From: Hyphomicrobiales bacterium
GTDB taxonomy: Bacteria; Pseudomonadota; Alphaproteobacteria; Rhizobiales; Aestuariivirgaceae
NCBI GenBank assembly: GCA_025359045.1
Contig: JANYHN010000072.1
Coordinates: 1-64,000, forward strand
Length of the DNA: 64,000 nucleotides
Reading direction: 5' to 3'
This document shows positions 37,259 through 46,456 of the stretch, one piece after another. The notes under the pieces were generated by a model. The model made no database searches. It was given only the letters and a program-made list of their open reading frames with translations, and was not told the DNA's origin. A program made the translations under genes and the position numbers. The stretch's first letter is position 1, and each line of letters opens with the position of its first letter.

Positions 37259-37481
37259 AAAGGCTCGCCCGATCAAATTTCCAATCGGGACCGAGCCGAG
37301 ATTCAGTCTTGAGGCTCATCTCACGCAGTTCTGCCATAGCCTGTTTGGCGCGTTTCTTTTGACTGGTTACACTGATGAGATAGTCGCGAACCAAGGCATT
37401 TACAGTAGTCTTGCGTTCAGCCGCAAATACCCGGGCTTCGTCTAAAACCTCGTCTGGCACATTTAAAGTGATGTTGCTCAT
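37248..37481 (-). CDS. VapB-like antitoxin
   Basis: A 77-residue protein whose N-terminal ribbon-helix-helix is MSNITLNVPDEVLDEARVFAAERKTTVNALVRDYL. A basic linker and a C-terminal segment that would contact the toxin (ELREMSLKTESRLGPDWKFDRASLYER) follow. The closing DRASLYER is typical of antitoxins paired with PIN toxins. ATG at 37481 follows a GGAG site. A dyad lies 18-38 bp upstream, and the sequence before that is a fragment of sucD. Confidence 0.83.
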   Translation of the reverse strand: MSNITLNVPDEVLDEARVFAAERKTTVNALVRDYLISVTSQKKRAKQAMAELREMSLKTESRLGPDWKFDRASLYER

Positions 37482-37498
37482 TTCATTTCTCCACTTAA

Positions 37499-37519
37499 CA
37501 CAGTATATGTGTAACTGTG
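37499..37519. promoter_or_regulatory. Dyad upstream of vapB
   Basis: CACAGT-N9-ACTGTG is a perfect 6-bp inverted repeat (arms 37499-37504 and 37514-37519), 18 bp before the antitoxin start. This is the expected place for a VapBC autoregulatory operator. If used, the pair has its own promoter within the suc operon. Assigned by symmetry and position only. Confidence 0.4.
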
Positions 37520-37545
37520 CTGAATTTCAAGCCTGCATTAAGCCG

Positions 37546-37797
37546 TTAAGCCTTGGCAGATGACTGTTGTATTTTTGGTGACGAGGATGGACATTTATTT
37601 TCACTTGTTTGTTGAAGATTATGGATGGCCTTGAGTTCATCGACTGTCTGCCGAGACAAATCCACAGACTCCTCCACTATTTTCTTGTGCCACTCGATGT
37701 ACTGTTTATTTTTTACTTCAATACGTTTGAATCGCCAAACCCAAAAAATCCCCACAAGCAACAGAAATAAAAAGAAAAATCTCGGATCGACTTCCAT
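37546..37797 (-). CDS. Small single-span membrane protein between sucC and the sucD fragment
   Basis: About 83 residues. An N-terminal membrane helix ([21 protein letters not shown]) is followed by a basic, then amphipathic coiled-coil-like stretch ([24 protein letters not shown]). The last ~17 residues are read out of frame through the sucD fragment, so the original protein may have had another end. The ATG overlaps the sucC stop (TGATG). No family recognised. It may be native to the operon or part of the inserted block. Confidence 0.55.
   Translation of the reverse strand: MEVDPRFFFLFLLLVGIFWVWRFKRIEVKNKQYIEWHKKIVEESVDLSRQTVDELKAIHNLQQTSENKCPSSSPKIQQSSAKA
37548..37594 (-). pseudogene. Duplicated fragment of the sucD 5' end
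   Basis: These 47 bp match the first 47 bp of sucD (36783-36829) at 44 positions, in the same orientation. The fragment would encode [18 protein letters not shown] before a stop. Of its three differences from sucD, two are silent third-position changes (AAC/AAT and ACC/ACA), and one gives Lys to Thr. That pattern suggests descent from a real sucD allele. With sucD itself it forms direct repeats bracketing vapBC. It has no function as a gene. Confidence 0.9.
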
Positions 37798-38965
37798 CAC
37801 GCCGCGTCCTTCACGGCCTTCACAATCTTCTGCGCAGCATCGTTCAAATCATCGGCGGGCAGAACATTGAGGCCTGAGTCCGTAATAATCTTTTTGCCCA
37901 GTTCGACATTGGTGCCTTCCAAACGCACCACCAGTGGAACTTTAAGCCCCACATCGCGCACAGCAGCCACAACGCCTTCGGCGATGACATCGCATTTCAT
38001 AATGCCGCCGAATATGTTGACGAGGATGCCTTTCACGCGCTGATCGGCGGTAATGATTTTGAATGCGGCTGTCACTTTTTCTTTGGTTGCGCCACCGCCC
38101 ACATCGAGGAAGTTGGCAGGTTCTGCGCCGTAAAGCTTGATGATGTCCATTGTCGCCATGGCCAAACCAGCGCCGTTGACCATGCAGCCGATGGAACCAT
38201 CCAAAGCCACGTAAGAAAGATCATATTTTGACGCTTCGATTTCCTTGGGGTCTTCTTCGGTCAAATCACGAAGCGCCACAATATCAGGGTGGCGCATGAG
38301 GGAATTGGAGTCGAAGTTCACTTTGGCATCGAGGCAAATCAATTGATTGTCTTTGCTGACCACCAACGGATTAATTTCGAGCAAGCTCATATCTGAATCA
38401 ACAAAGGCCTTATAAAGTTGACCCATCATCTTGCCGCATTGCTTGGCCAAATCACCTTCCAGCTTCAAAGCATTGGCGATGCGCCGGCCCACATAAGGCT
38501 GATAACCCGCAGCAGGATCCACATGAATGGTGATGATTTTTTCTGGCGTGTTGTGCGCCACATCTTCTATGCTCATGCCGCCTTCGGTTGAAGCAATAAA
38601 GGCCACGTTGGAGGTTTCGCGGTCTACCAACATTGACAGATAAAGTTCACGCGCAATGGCCGTGCCTTCTTCAATATAAAGGCGTTGTACCAACTTGCCT
38701 TGTGGGCCAGTTTGTGGCGTCACCAACGTCATGCCCAAAATGCGCGTGGCTTCGGTTTTCACGTCGGCGATTGATTTTACAACTTTCACGCCACCGCCAA
38801 GGCCGCGGCCACCAGCGTGGATTTGGGCTTTTACAACCCATACAGGCCCGGGTTGGGCTTCAGCGGCTTTGACCGCTTCATCAACGGTGAAGGCCGCAGT
38901 GCCTCTTCCGGTGTTCACGCCAAATTTGCGCAACAGTTCCTTGGCTTGATATTCATGGATGTTCA

Positions 38966-38966
<1 letters not shown>
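37797..38966 (-). CDS. sucC: Succinate-CoA ligase subunit beta
   Basis: The nucleotide-binding subunit of succinyl-CoA synthetase, 389 residues. The ATP-grasp domain starts [17 protein letters not shown], and includes [21 protein letters not shown] and [13 protein letters not shown]. The C-terminal CoA-ligase part includes [15 protein letters not shown] and [16 protein letters not shown]. The ATG overlaps the mdh stop (TAATG). The ADP- or GDP-forming preference is not evident by eye. Confidence 0.96.
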
Positions 38967-39967
<1,001 letters not shown>

Positions 39968-40022
39968 CTAGACCTGTTATTTGATAGCTTCAAGACAAGA
40001 TTGTTGACGTGCGCCCATCATT

Positions 40023-41087
40023 TTAAGTCGCTTTCCACCAGCTGGCAGATTGCATCTCGTTGAGCCTTGAAACTGTGCGGGCGAATTCTTTGACGTGTTG
40101 ACCCGTAGGATAGAGTTTTTCGGGTGGGGCGGCTGCCGAAATCACGAGTTTGGTTTTGGAGTCATAAAATGTGTCAATCATCAGAATAAAGCGCTTGGCT
40201 TCGTTTCGATTGCTGGATTTGATGATCGGAATATCGTCGATAAAGATAGTGCGAAAGTTGCGGGCAAGAGCTAGATAATCCGGTGCACCCAGGGGGTTTT
40301 CGCAGAGTTCAGCGAAGGTGAAGCGTGCACAACCACGGGCGGCCTTAAGCACAACGAGCTTACGGCTCAGAACTTCAATAGCAATTGATTCACCTGCGGA
40401 ATGATCGGTCAGTTCATCCCAAATAGCGTTCATTTCGGATATGTTATTGCCCACCAGATAAATTTGACGTGACGACATGCGGCCTAAACGATAATCCATG
40501 CCATCGCCTATATGGATTACGTCGAGATGTTGATTCATCCATTCGATGAAGGGCATGAAGAGCTGGCGGTTGAGGCCTTCCTTATATAGTCGATCGGGTG
40601 GCAGATTGGATGTGGTGACGATGCAAACACCGCGTGCATAGAGAGCTTCAAACAAGCGACCAATAATCATGGCATCGGCAATATCGCTGATTTGCATTTC
40701 ATCTAGGCACAGGAGTTTCACTCTGGATGCAAGATCATCTGCGATGTCGGCGATGACATCATCGGATTTAAGCGTTGCACGTTTGGCGTGAACATCCTGC
40801 ATAAAGGCATGAAAGTGGATGCGATGTTTGGGTAGGCGGGTGATGCTTGCATAGAACAAATCCATGAGAAATGTTTTGCCGCGCCCGACTTCGCCATAAA
40901 TGTAAATCCCACGGTAGTCGGGTTTTGCTGGCGATTTGAAAAGATGCTTAATGAAATGCGTGGGTTTTGGAAATTGATTGAGCTGGTCTGAAACAGCTAC
41001 CAGTTTTGAAATCACAAGTGATTGTGCTGCATCAGGCTTTACCTTACCAGATTCAAGCAGTGCCGCATATGATTGTGCCAACCCCAT
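40023..41087 (-). CDS. zapE: Cell division protein ZapE (AFG1-like ATPase)
   Basis: A 354-residue AFG1-family ATPase. Walker A is GEVGRGKTFLMDLFY, Walker B is LLCLDEMQISDIADAMI, followed by VTTSNLPPDRLYKEGLNR. In gammaproteobacteria the protein is called ZapE and helps Z-ring contraction; mitochondrial AFG1 relates to quality control of respiratory complexes. Next to mdh is its usual place in many alphaproteobacteria. Start ATG at 41087. Confidence 0.92.
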   Translation of the reverse strand: MGLAQSYAALLESGKVKPDAAQSLVISKLVAVSDQLNQFPKPTHFIKHLFKSPAKPDYRGIYIYGEVGRGKTFLMDLFYASITRLPKHRIHFHAFMQDVHAKRATLKSDDVIADIADDLASRVKLLCLDEMQISDIADAMIIGRLFEALYARGVCIVTTSNLPPDRLYKEGLNRQLFMPFIEWMNQHLDVIHIGDGMDYRLGRMSSRQIYLVGNNISEMNAIWDELTDHSAGESIAIEVLSRKLVVLKAARGCARFTFAELCENPLGAPDYLALARNFRTIFIDDIPIIKSSNRNEAKRFILMIDTFYDSKTKLVISAAAPPEKLYPTGQHVKEFARTVSRLNEMQSASWWKAT

Positions 41088-41112
41088 AAATGAAGGCTTT
41101 TGCAGAATGCTG

Positions 41113-42393
41113 TCAGACTTTCAAGAGATGACCATGAGCCAAGAAGATATTCAGAAATGTTACATGGGCTGAAATGATCGAAACATAAGCAAAAGCAGAA
41201 ATACAAAGCTGCAGCGAGGACAGGGGCGTTAAGCCGGCATCAATCTTGCGTGGTTTGATGTTGGCCAAAATTGCAGTGCCGCCAAACAAGATCAAACCGA
41301 TTTGTTCATAGTATAGGCCCAACCCGGTAATCAAAACGCCAATGGAGATCAAGCCCCAAGACGCTTTGCTGCCAATCAAGCGGGCCAAAACCGATCGTAA
41401 TGCGATGCCGCCATCCAAAGGCTCGGCTGGCAAAAGGTTGAAGATATTAATGCCCGCCGTCATCAAACCTAGAATTGCAAGAACGGGATAAATTGGTTGG
41501 CCAAGGAAATAGGGTAATGCGCACGCGAAGCCCAGAATCACAGAAACGCCTGGCCCCATCAAGGCCGCAAAGACCGATTGGCCCTGACTTTCAAAGGGCA
41601 GGCGCGGCATGGCCAGTGCTCCCAAGAATGGCAGGAACACCATGCGGCCCCAAGGTTGCCCAATTAGCTTATATGCCAACAGGTGGCCAAATTCATGGAC
41701 GAAAAGTGCTGCAATCAGCAGCCCGCCAACGGACAGTCCCATGATGATGGCCGGATAAGTTCCGATCTTAGACGCTAATGCAAAGCCGATCATGGCAGCG
41801 AATGTAGCAAGTGTGAGCAGCATTGTTACAAGGGTTATGCACGCAGAAATTATTTGATAAGGGCGCTCATTGGGTCTTCCCGTCTCAGCTTGGCCTTTGA
41901 TGCGGTAGGCGCCGCCCCAAAGATCAGCTCTGGCTAAGAGTTGCGCCAAGAACGGACGCGGCCCCCAATAATAAACCGTGTCAAGTCTGGTCCCTGCGTT
42001 TTCAGGCATCAGCTTATGCGTTAAGCGCAGCAGCTCGTTGCGCTCGGATTTGCCATCGAGATCTGCGCGGGTTAATTCAAGTGAATGGTTTTCGATATTT
42101 TCGGTCACACGAAACAGCGCTTGGAATTGACGACTTTGGGCGTTGCCAATCGTGGTGGTAAAAATTTTCCGGTAGGTTTGTGTCGCTTCATCGACGCGTT
42201 CTGTGAGAACTGTTGTGCGACCCCAGTTTTCAACTTTGCCATCTTGAATTGCCAGCAGAGGCCACAGCTTTTCGGGGGTGATATCGATCCACAGGCTGGC
42301 ACGCGGTGTGACCTTCATGCGGAAGGCTAAAAGCAGAAGCAAAAATACGGTAAGCGGGACTTCAGGCCCGATATGACTGAAAATGCTAAACAT
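41113..42393 (-). CDS. M50-family site-2 protease with SRPBCC-like N-terminal domain
   Basis: A 426-residue membrane metallopeptidase. The zinc motif HEFGH is at residues 233-237 inside a membrane helix (LLIAALFVHEFGHLLAYKLIG), and the third ligand lies in NLLPAEPLDGG. Between residues ~33 and 170 is a soluble region that reads like an SRPBCC/START-type domain (LWIDITPEKLWPLLA, then GRTTVLTERVDE). That would be an unusual sensor for this family, which normally uses PDZ or CBS domains. An N-terminal helix anchors it. Substrate unknown. Confidence 0.82.
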   Translation of the reverse strand: MFSIFSHIGPEVPLTVFLLLLLAFRMKVTPRASLWIDITPEKLWPLLAIQDGKVENWGRTTVLTERVDEATQTYRKIFTTTIGNAQSRQFQALFRVTENIENHSLELTRADLDGKSERNELLRLTHKLMPENAGTRLDTVYYWGPRPFLAQLLARADLWGGAYRIKGQAETGRPNERPYQIISACITLVTMLLTLATFAAMIGFALASKIGTYPAIIMGLSVGGLLIAALFVHEFGHLLAYKLIGQPWGRMVFLPFLGALAMPRLPFESQGQSVFAALMGPGVSVILGFACALPYFLGQPIYPVLAILGLMTAGINIFNLLPAEPLDGGIALRSVLARLIGSKASWGLISIGVLITGLGLYYEQIGLILFGGTAILANIKPRKIDAGLTPLSSLQLCISAFAYVSIISAHVTFLNIFLAHGHLLKV

Positions 42394-42457
42394 GAAAACC
42401 CCGCGGAATTATCACTAGCCTAGCTGGACAATCCTTAACAGCTTACGAAATTTCAAC

Positions 42458-43069
42458 TCACTTTTCGATCAAAGCCACGTTCGGGCTGGCGGTTTTATCC
42501 ATATGGCCGGTTTGGCGCGGATCGTCATGGATTTCGACCATGAGAGAGTAGGGAGTGAAGCCAGAGCGTTTGTAGAAGGCGACCGCCGCTGGATGATCAA
42601 AATGACAGGTGTGCACCCAAAAGCGGTTGATGGGTTTTTCCCAAGCTTTGGTGATGGCAATGTTCATCAGCGTGCGACCTAACCCCAATCCTATTGTATC
42701 TGGAATGAGACCGAAGAATGCCAACTCGCAATTTGGCATTTCAGTGAAATTCAGTTCGAGCATGCCAATGGGTTTTTCGCTTTGGCAGAGTGCGTAAGAT
42801 TCAACCTGCGGATTATCCAATATCTCGGCAAGTTTTTCATCAGTCATAAAGAGGCGCGAGAACCACATATTATTTTCGCCAATGGCTTTGAACAGCTCGC
42901 GAAATATAGAGAGGTCTGCGCCAGAAAAGCGCCGCAAACAAAAACCGTCGGCGAGGCTTGTATCCTTCGCAGGCGGTTTTGATAACATTTCTAAACACGT
43001 CACCACATTCGCCAATTTGCCCTTTGGAAGTTCGTAATAGCCATCGGGCAAATTGAGCGGTTTTGTCAT
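42458..43069 (-). CDS. GNAT-family N-acetyltransferase
   Basis: A 203-residue acetyltransferase. The acetyl-CoA pyrophosphate loop is IGLGLGRTLMNIAI, preceded by the core strand IGMLELNFTEMPNCELAFFGLIPDT and followed by FWVHTCHFDHPAAVAFYKRSGFTPYS. The acceptor is unknown. About 35 extra residues precede the GNAT fold. Its start is 6 bp downstream of the mmsA stop on the same strand, so the two are probably co-transcribed. Confidence 0.85.
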   Translation of the reverse strand: MTKPLNLPDGYYELPKGKLANVVTCLEMLSKPPAKDTSLADGFCLRRFSGADLSIFRELFKAIGENNMWFSRLFMTDEKLAEILDNPQVESYALCQSEKPIGMLELNFTEMPNCELAFFGLIPDTIGLGLGRTLMNIAITKAWEKPINRFWVHTCHFDHPAAVAFYKRSGFTPYSLMVEIHDDPRQTGHMDKTASPNVALIEK

Positions 43070-43075
43070 ATGGGT

Positions 43076-44575
43076 TTAGCGCATTGTTGGAATAGAGAAC
43101 TGCGCGCCTTCCTTGGTGCCCGAAGGCCAGCGCGAAGTTACGGTTTTGGTCTTGGTGTAGAAGCGAATTGAATCAGGCCCATGTTGATTGAGATCGCCAA
43201 AGCTGGAGGCCTTCCAACCCCCGAATGTGTGATAGGCGAGTGGCACAGGAATTGGCACGTTAATGCCAATCATGCCAACCTGCACTTTTGATGCAAAGTC
43301 ACGCGCGGCATCGCCATCACGGGTATAGATGGCAACACCATTTCCGTATTCATGATCGTTGCACAGGCCTAAAGCTTCTTCGTAAGTTTTTGCACGCAGC
43401 ACGCCTAATACTGGCCCGAAAATTTCTTCCTTATAAATGCGCATATCCTTGGTCACGTTGTCGAACAATGTGCCGCCGAGAAAATATCCATTTTCATAGC
43501 CTTGCATCTTGAACCCACGGCCATCGACGGCCAGCGTTGCGCCTTCCTTTACACCAATGTCGATATAACCTTTCACACGATCTAAAGCCATTTTAGTGAC
43601 CAGCGGGCCGTAATCAGCTTCACGATCAGTCGATAATCCAACCTTCAGTTTTTCAACGCGGGGAATGAGTTTTTCCATCAGTGCATTGGCTGTGGCCTCA
43701 CCCACTGGAACAGCAACCGAGATTGCCATGCAGCGTTCGCCTGCCGAACCATAACCAGCGCCGATCAGAGCATCGACGGCTTGGTTCATGTCAGCATCAG
43801 GCATAATCACCATATGGTTTTTTGCACCACCAAAACATTGCGCGCGTTTGCCAGTGGCCGTGGCACCTGCATAAACATATTGGGCAATTGCAGTGGAGCC
43901 CACAAAGCCTACGGCCTTTATGTCGGGGTCATTCAGAATGGCATCAACAGATTCTTTGTCGCCATTCACAACGTTCAAAATGCCGGGTGGCAGGCCTGCT
44001 TCAAGAAACAGCTCCGCAATGCGCATCGGGCACGATGGATCGCGCTCGGATGGTTTTAAAATAAACGCGTTGCCGACAGCAATTGCTGGTGCGCATTTCC
44101 ACAAGGGGATCATGGCTGGAAAGTTGAATGGTGTGATGCCTGCAACAACACCCAAAGCTTGGCGCATGGAATACATATCAATGCCGGGGCCAGCTGCATC
44201 GGTGAATTCACCTTTTACAAGATGTGGAACACCGCAAGCAAATTCAGCCACTTCAACACCGCGCTGCAGATCGCCCAACGCGTCAGGAACAGTTTTGCCG
44301 TGTTCCATTGAAATGAGAGTTGCCAATTCTTCCTTGTGCTTGTTGGCAAGCTCCACGAATTTCATCATTACGCGAGCGCGAAATTGTGGGTTCTTGGCGG
44401 CCCAGGCTGGCTGTGCCGCTTTAGCATTTTCAACGGCGGCGCGGAGTTCGGCTTTGGTCGCAAGTGAAGCTTTTGCCTGCACTTCACCTGTATTTGGATC
44501 ATAAACATCAGCAAACCTGCCAGATGTGCCCTTTACATGTTTACCACCGATGAAGTGACCAATTTCCTTAACCAT
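43076..44575 (-). CDS. mmsA: Methylmalonate-semialdehyde dehydrogenase (CoA-acylating)
   Basis: A 499-residue aldehyde dehydrogenase that converts malonate or methylmalonate semialdehyde with CoA to acetyl-CoA or propionyl-CoA. It closes inositol breakdown (as IolA) and serves valine and thymine degradation. The signature is GITPFNFPAMIPLW near 147-160, with catalytic Cys282 in SAGERCMAISVAV. The CoA-acylating group lacks the general-base Glu of other ALDHs. It lies 2.6 kb from the iol genes, and a box like those upstream of iolC precedes it, so an IolA role is plausible. Confidence 0.93.
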   Translation of the reverse strand: MVKEIGHFIGGKHVKGTSGRFADVYDPNTGEVQAKASLATKAELRAAVENAKAAQPAWAAKNPQFRARVMMKFVELANKHKEELATLISMEHGKTVPDALGDLQRGVEVAEFACGVPHLVKGEFTDAAGPGIDMYSMRQALGVVAGITPFNFPAMIPLWKCAPAIAVGNAFILKPSERDPSCPMRIAELFLEAGLPPGILNVVNGDKESVDAILNDPDIKAVGFVGSTAIAQYVYAGATATGKRAQCFGGAKNHMVIMPDADMNQAVDALIGAGYGSAGERCMAISVAVPVGEATANALMEKLIPRVEKLKVGLSTDREADYGPLVTKMALDRVKGYIDIGVKEGATLAVDGRGFKMQGYENGYFLGGTLFDNVTKDMRIYKEEIFGPVLGVLRAKTYEEALGLCNDHEYGNGVAIYTRDGDAARDFASKVQVGMIGINVPIPVPLAYHTFGGWKASSFGDLNQHGPDSIRFYTKTKTVTSRWPSGTKEGAQFSIPTMR

Positions 44576-44677
44576 TTGAACCCTCTTTCGACAAATTGCT
44601 TAATAGCGCGTAGCAGATGCGGGGCTTATAAACGAGAGGATTTCAAAATGGAACAAATATTATTTTTATTTTTAAAT

Positions 44678-44691
44678 GGAATATAAATTCT
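44678..44691. promoter_or_regulatory. Candidate IolR box upstream of mmsA
   Basis: GGAA-TATAAA-TTCT matches GGAA-N6-TTCC, the motif I recall for the RpiR-type IolR of Sinorhizobium, with one mismatch. It lies ~103 bp before the mmsA start, in an AT-rich 114-bp gap that also contains a second GGAAC half-site at 44650. The box overlaps the end of the upstream VOC gene. Confidence 0.5.
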
Positions 44692-45115
44692 ATTTAAGAT
44701 GGATTGACGGAATCCAGAGATAGCCTTCATCATCGAGAATCATCGCTTCGCGCAGCCCATGCGGTTTATCGAGACTGCCTGCTAAAACCGTCCAGCCGCC
44801 ATTTCGGGCGCGGTGTTCTGCTCGATCAGGATCGCACCCATAAACGCGGAGTTCAACACCAATGCCGCGTGCTTCATTGCCTGCCAAAATGCCTTTGAGT
44901 TCATTGTTGCGGTATGTCTCATCGTTATGGAACATGAAATCTTGGCCGTTGAGTTTCATGGCGGCGAAGCCAGGCGTTGCAAAGAATACTGTAGCTTCAA
45001 GTACTTGTGTTGCAAACTGAATCGACCTGCTCAAATCCTTGACAATCAAGTTGAAACCCAACCCGCGCAGAGACTTGCCGTAATCTGAGGCCGATACTGG
45101 CGTTTCTTGAGACAT
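44690..45115 (-). CDS. VOC-superfamily (glyoxalase-like) protein
   Basis: A 141-residue protein with one glyoxalase/bleomycin-resistance-type domain: LRGLGFNLIVKDLSRSIQFATQVLEA, AMKLNGQDFMFHNDETY, then IGVELRVYGCDPDRAEHRARNGG and REAMILDDEGYLWIPSIHL. The metal-ligand Glu/His positions of true glyoxalases are only partly recognisable. Function unknown. It lies 5 bp after the preceding small gene on the same strand. Confidence 0.78.
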   Translation of the reverse strand: MSQETPVSASDYGKSLRGLGFNLIVKDLSRSIQFATQVLEATVFFATPGFAAMKLNGQDFMFHNDETYRNNELKGILAGNEARGIGVELRVYGCDPDRAEHRARNGGWTVLAGSLDKPHGLREAMILDDEGYLWIPSIHLK

Positions 45116-45120
45116 TGAGT

Positions 45121-45540
45121 CTAATGGCTTATCTTATGATTGAAGAGTTCGATGCTGTCTGGATGATCATGATCAAAGCGGATTTCAACATCGAGTGCGC
45201 TGTTGGTAGCCTTGACCCCCTGCTGGCGCAAAGCCAGAATGAAAAAAGCAGCTGTATCGCTGGCCAGACTTTGCACGTCCAAGCCGTCATCATCGTCCAG
45301 CGCGGTTGAAATGCGGCAGGCGGCCTGTTGGACTAAATCATTCACCTTTTCGCGTGCCAAAGTGCAGGTTTCTTGCCAACTTTCCAAAAGGTCTGATCGT
45401 TTCAACTCGATCACCAATTCCTCTTGCAGCACGAGAGCCAGATTGCCGCGTTCCCGAATTTGCGTTATTGGCGAATTGGCTGAAGCCAAGGCCGGGCACG
45501 ACAGTTTGAAATCACAACCCGCAACAAACACATTACGCAT
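45121..45540 (-). CDS. Hypothetical protein
   Basis: About 139 residues, starting at an ATG (45540) with a GAGGTG ribosome-binding site eight bases upstream. The sequence begins RNVFVAGCDFKLSCPAL, has a helical centre (LQEELVIELKRSDLLESWQETC, read in two pieces) and a C-terminal half with TALDDDDGLDVQSLASDTAAFFILALRQQ. I recognise no domain. It lies 117 bp after iolB and immediately before the VOC gene. A cytosolic enzyme subunit or regulator is possible, but nothing identifies it. Confidence 0.6.
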   Translation of the reverse strand: MRNVFVAGCDFKLSCPALASANSPITQIRERGNLALVLQEELVIELKRSDLLESWQETCTLAREKVNDLVQQAACRISTALDDDDGLDVQSLASDTAAFFILALRQQGVKATNSALDVEIRFDHDHPDSIELFNHKISH

Positions 45541-45657
45541 GATACACCTCAGACTTACGATCATCAGTGTGCGCCGATCAAGTTGCGATATGGTTAATGC
45601 GGGGTGGCAGCCAAGGGCCGGATGAGGGCTCTTCCTAGCCACCAGCTCGGAATAACT

Positions 45658-46455
45658 TCACTTTGTCATCAGCCACTCATGCTCTGGCGCATTGTGGAAT
45701 TTCCAGATGCGCTTGGGGCCAGCCATCACGTTGAGATAATAAAGATCATAACCATGCACCGTGGCGCATGGGTGATAGCCCTTGGGAACCAAAACAACAT
45801 CTCCATCTTCAACGGCCATCGCTTCGTCAAGTTTACGGTCATCAGTGTAGACACGTTGGAAGGCGAAGCCTTGGGGTGGGTTTAGGCGGTGATAATAAGT
45901 CTCTTCAAGATATGACTCTTTCGGCAGATTATCTTTGTCGTGTTTGTGTGGCGGGTAGGATGAGGTGTTTCCATTGGGCGTGATGACTTCGACCACCAGC
46001 AAGCTTTCGGCGCGTGGATCGGTCTCGGGCAAAATGCTTGTGACGTGTCGGGTATTGGAGCCTTTGCCCCGCACTTCTTGGCCTAATGTATCGGGTGCTA
46101 TCACGAGAGCTTCGCGTTTGCCTTTTGCAGGAGCTGTGCAAACACCGATCACACAATCGGTTGTGGCCTCAATTTTCCATTTAGATTTGGGCGGCACATA
46201 GACTGACCATGGCTTTCCCTCGAAGGGTGACATGCGCTCGCCGACTTGGCCAAAATCTTTGCCGCCAACTGTCACTTTGCCTTTGCCGGAAATGAACACC
46301 AAACAGGTTTCGCGCTTATCATCGCCGCCCTTGGCAATTTTGCCCTTGGCGGTTTTCCAAAGATCAAAGCCCACAAATTTCCATTTCGCGGTTTTAGGGG
46401 TCACGCTGATGACGAGGCCTGATTTCTTCTTTGGTTTAACGAGAAGCTTTGGCAT
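45658..46455 (-). CDS. iolB: 5-deoxy-glucuronate isomerase
   Basis: Cupin-fold isomerase of myo-inositol breakdown converting 5-deoxy-D-glucuronate to 2-deoxy-5-keto-D-gluconate. About 265 residues, starting MPKLLVKPKKKSG at 46455, two bases past the iolD stop. Typical segments are SSYPPHKHDKDNLPKESYLEETYYHRLNPPQGFAFQRVYTDD and VLVPKGYHPCATVHGYDLYYLNVMAGPKR. The longer in-frame extension upstream overlaps iolD and is unlikely. It is the third gene of iolC-iolD-iolB. Confidence 0.93.
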   Translation of the reverse strand: MPKLLVKPKKKSGLVISVTPKTAKWKFVGFDLWKTAKGKIAKGGDDKRETCLVFISGKGKVTVGGKDFGQVGERMSPFEGKPWSVYVPPKSKWKIEATTDCVIGVCTAPAKGKREALVIAPDTLGQEVRGKGSNTRHVTSILPETDPRAESLLVVEVITPNGNTSSYPPHKHDKDNLPKESYLEETYYHRLNPPQGFAFQRVYTDDRKLDEAMAVEDGDVVLVPKGYHPCATVHGYDLYYLNVMAGPKRIWKFHNAPEHEWLMTK

Positions 46456-46456
46456 T

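Noticed and set aside
36833-37481. VapBC block as part of an insertion sequence
   Set aside because: No transposase, terminal inverted repeats or short target duplications are visible; only the sucD direct repeats remain.
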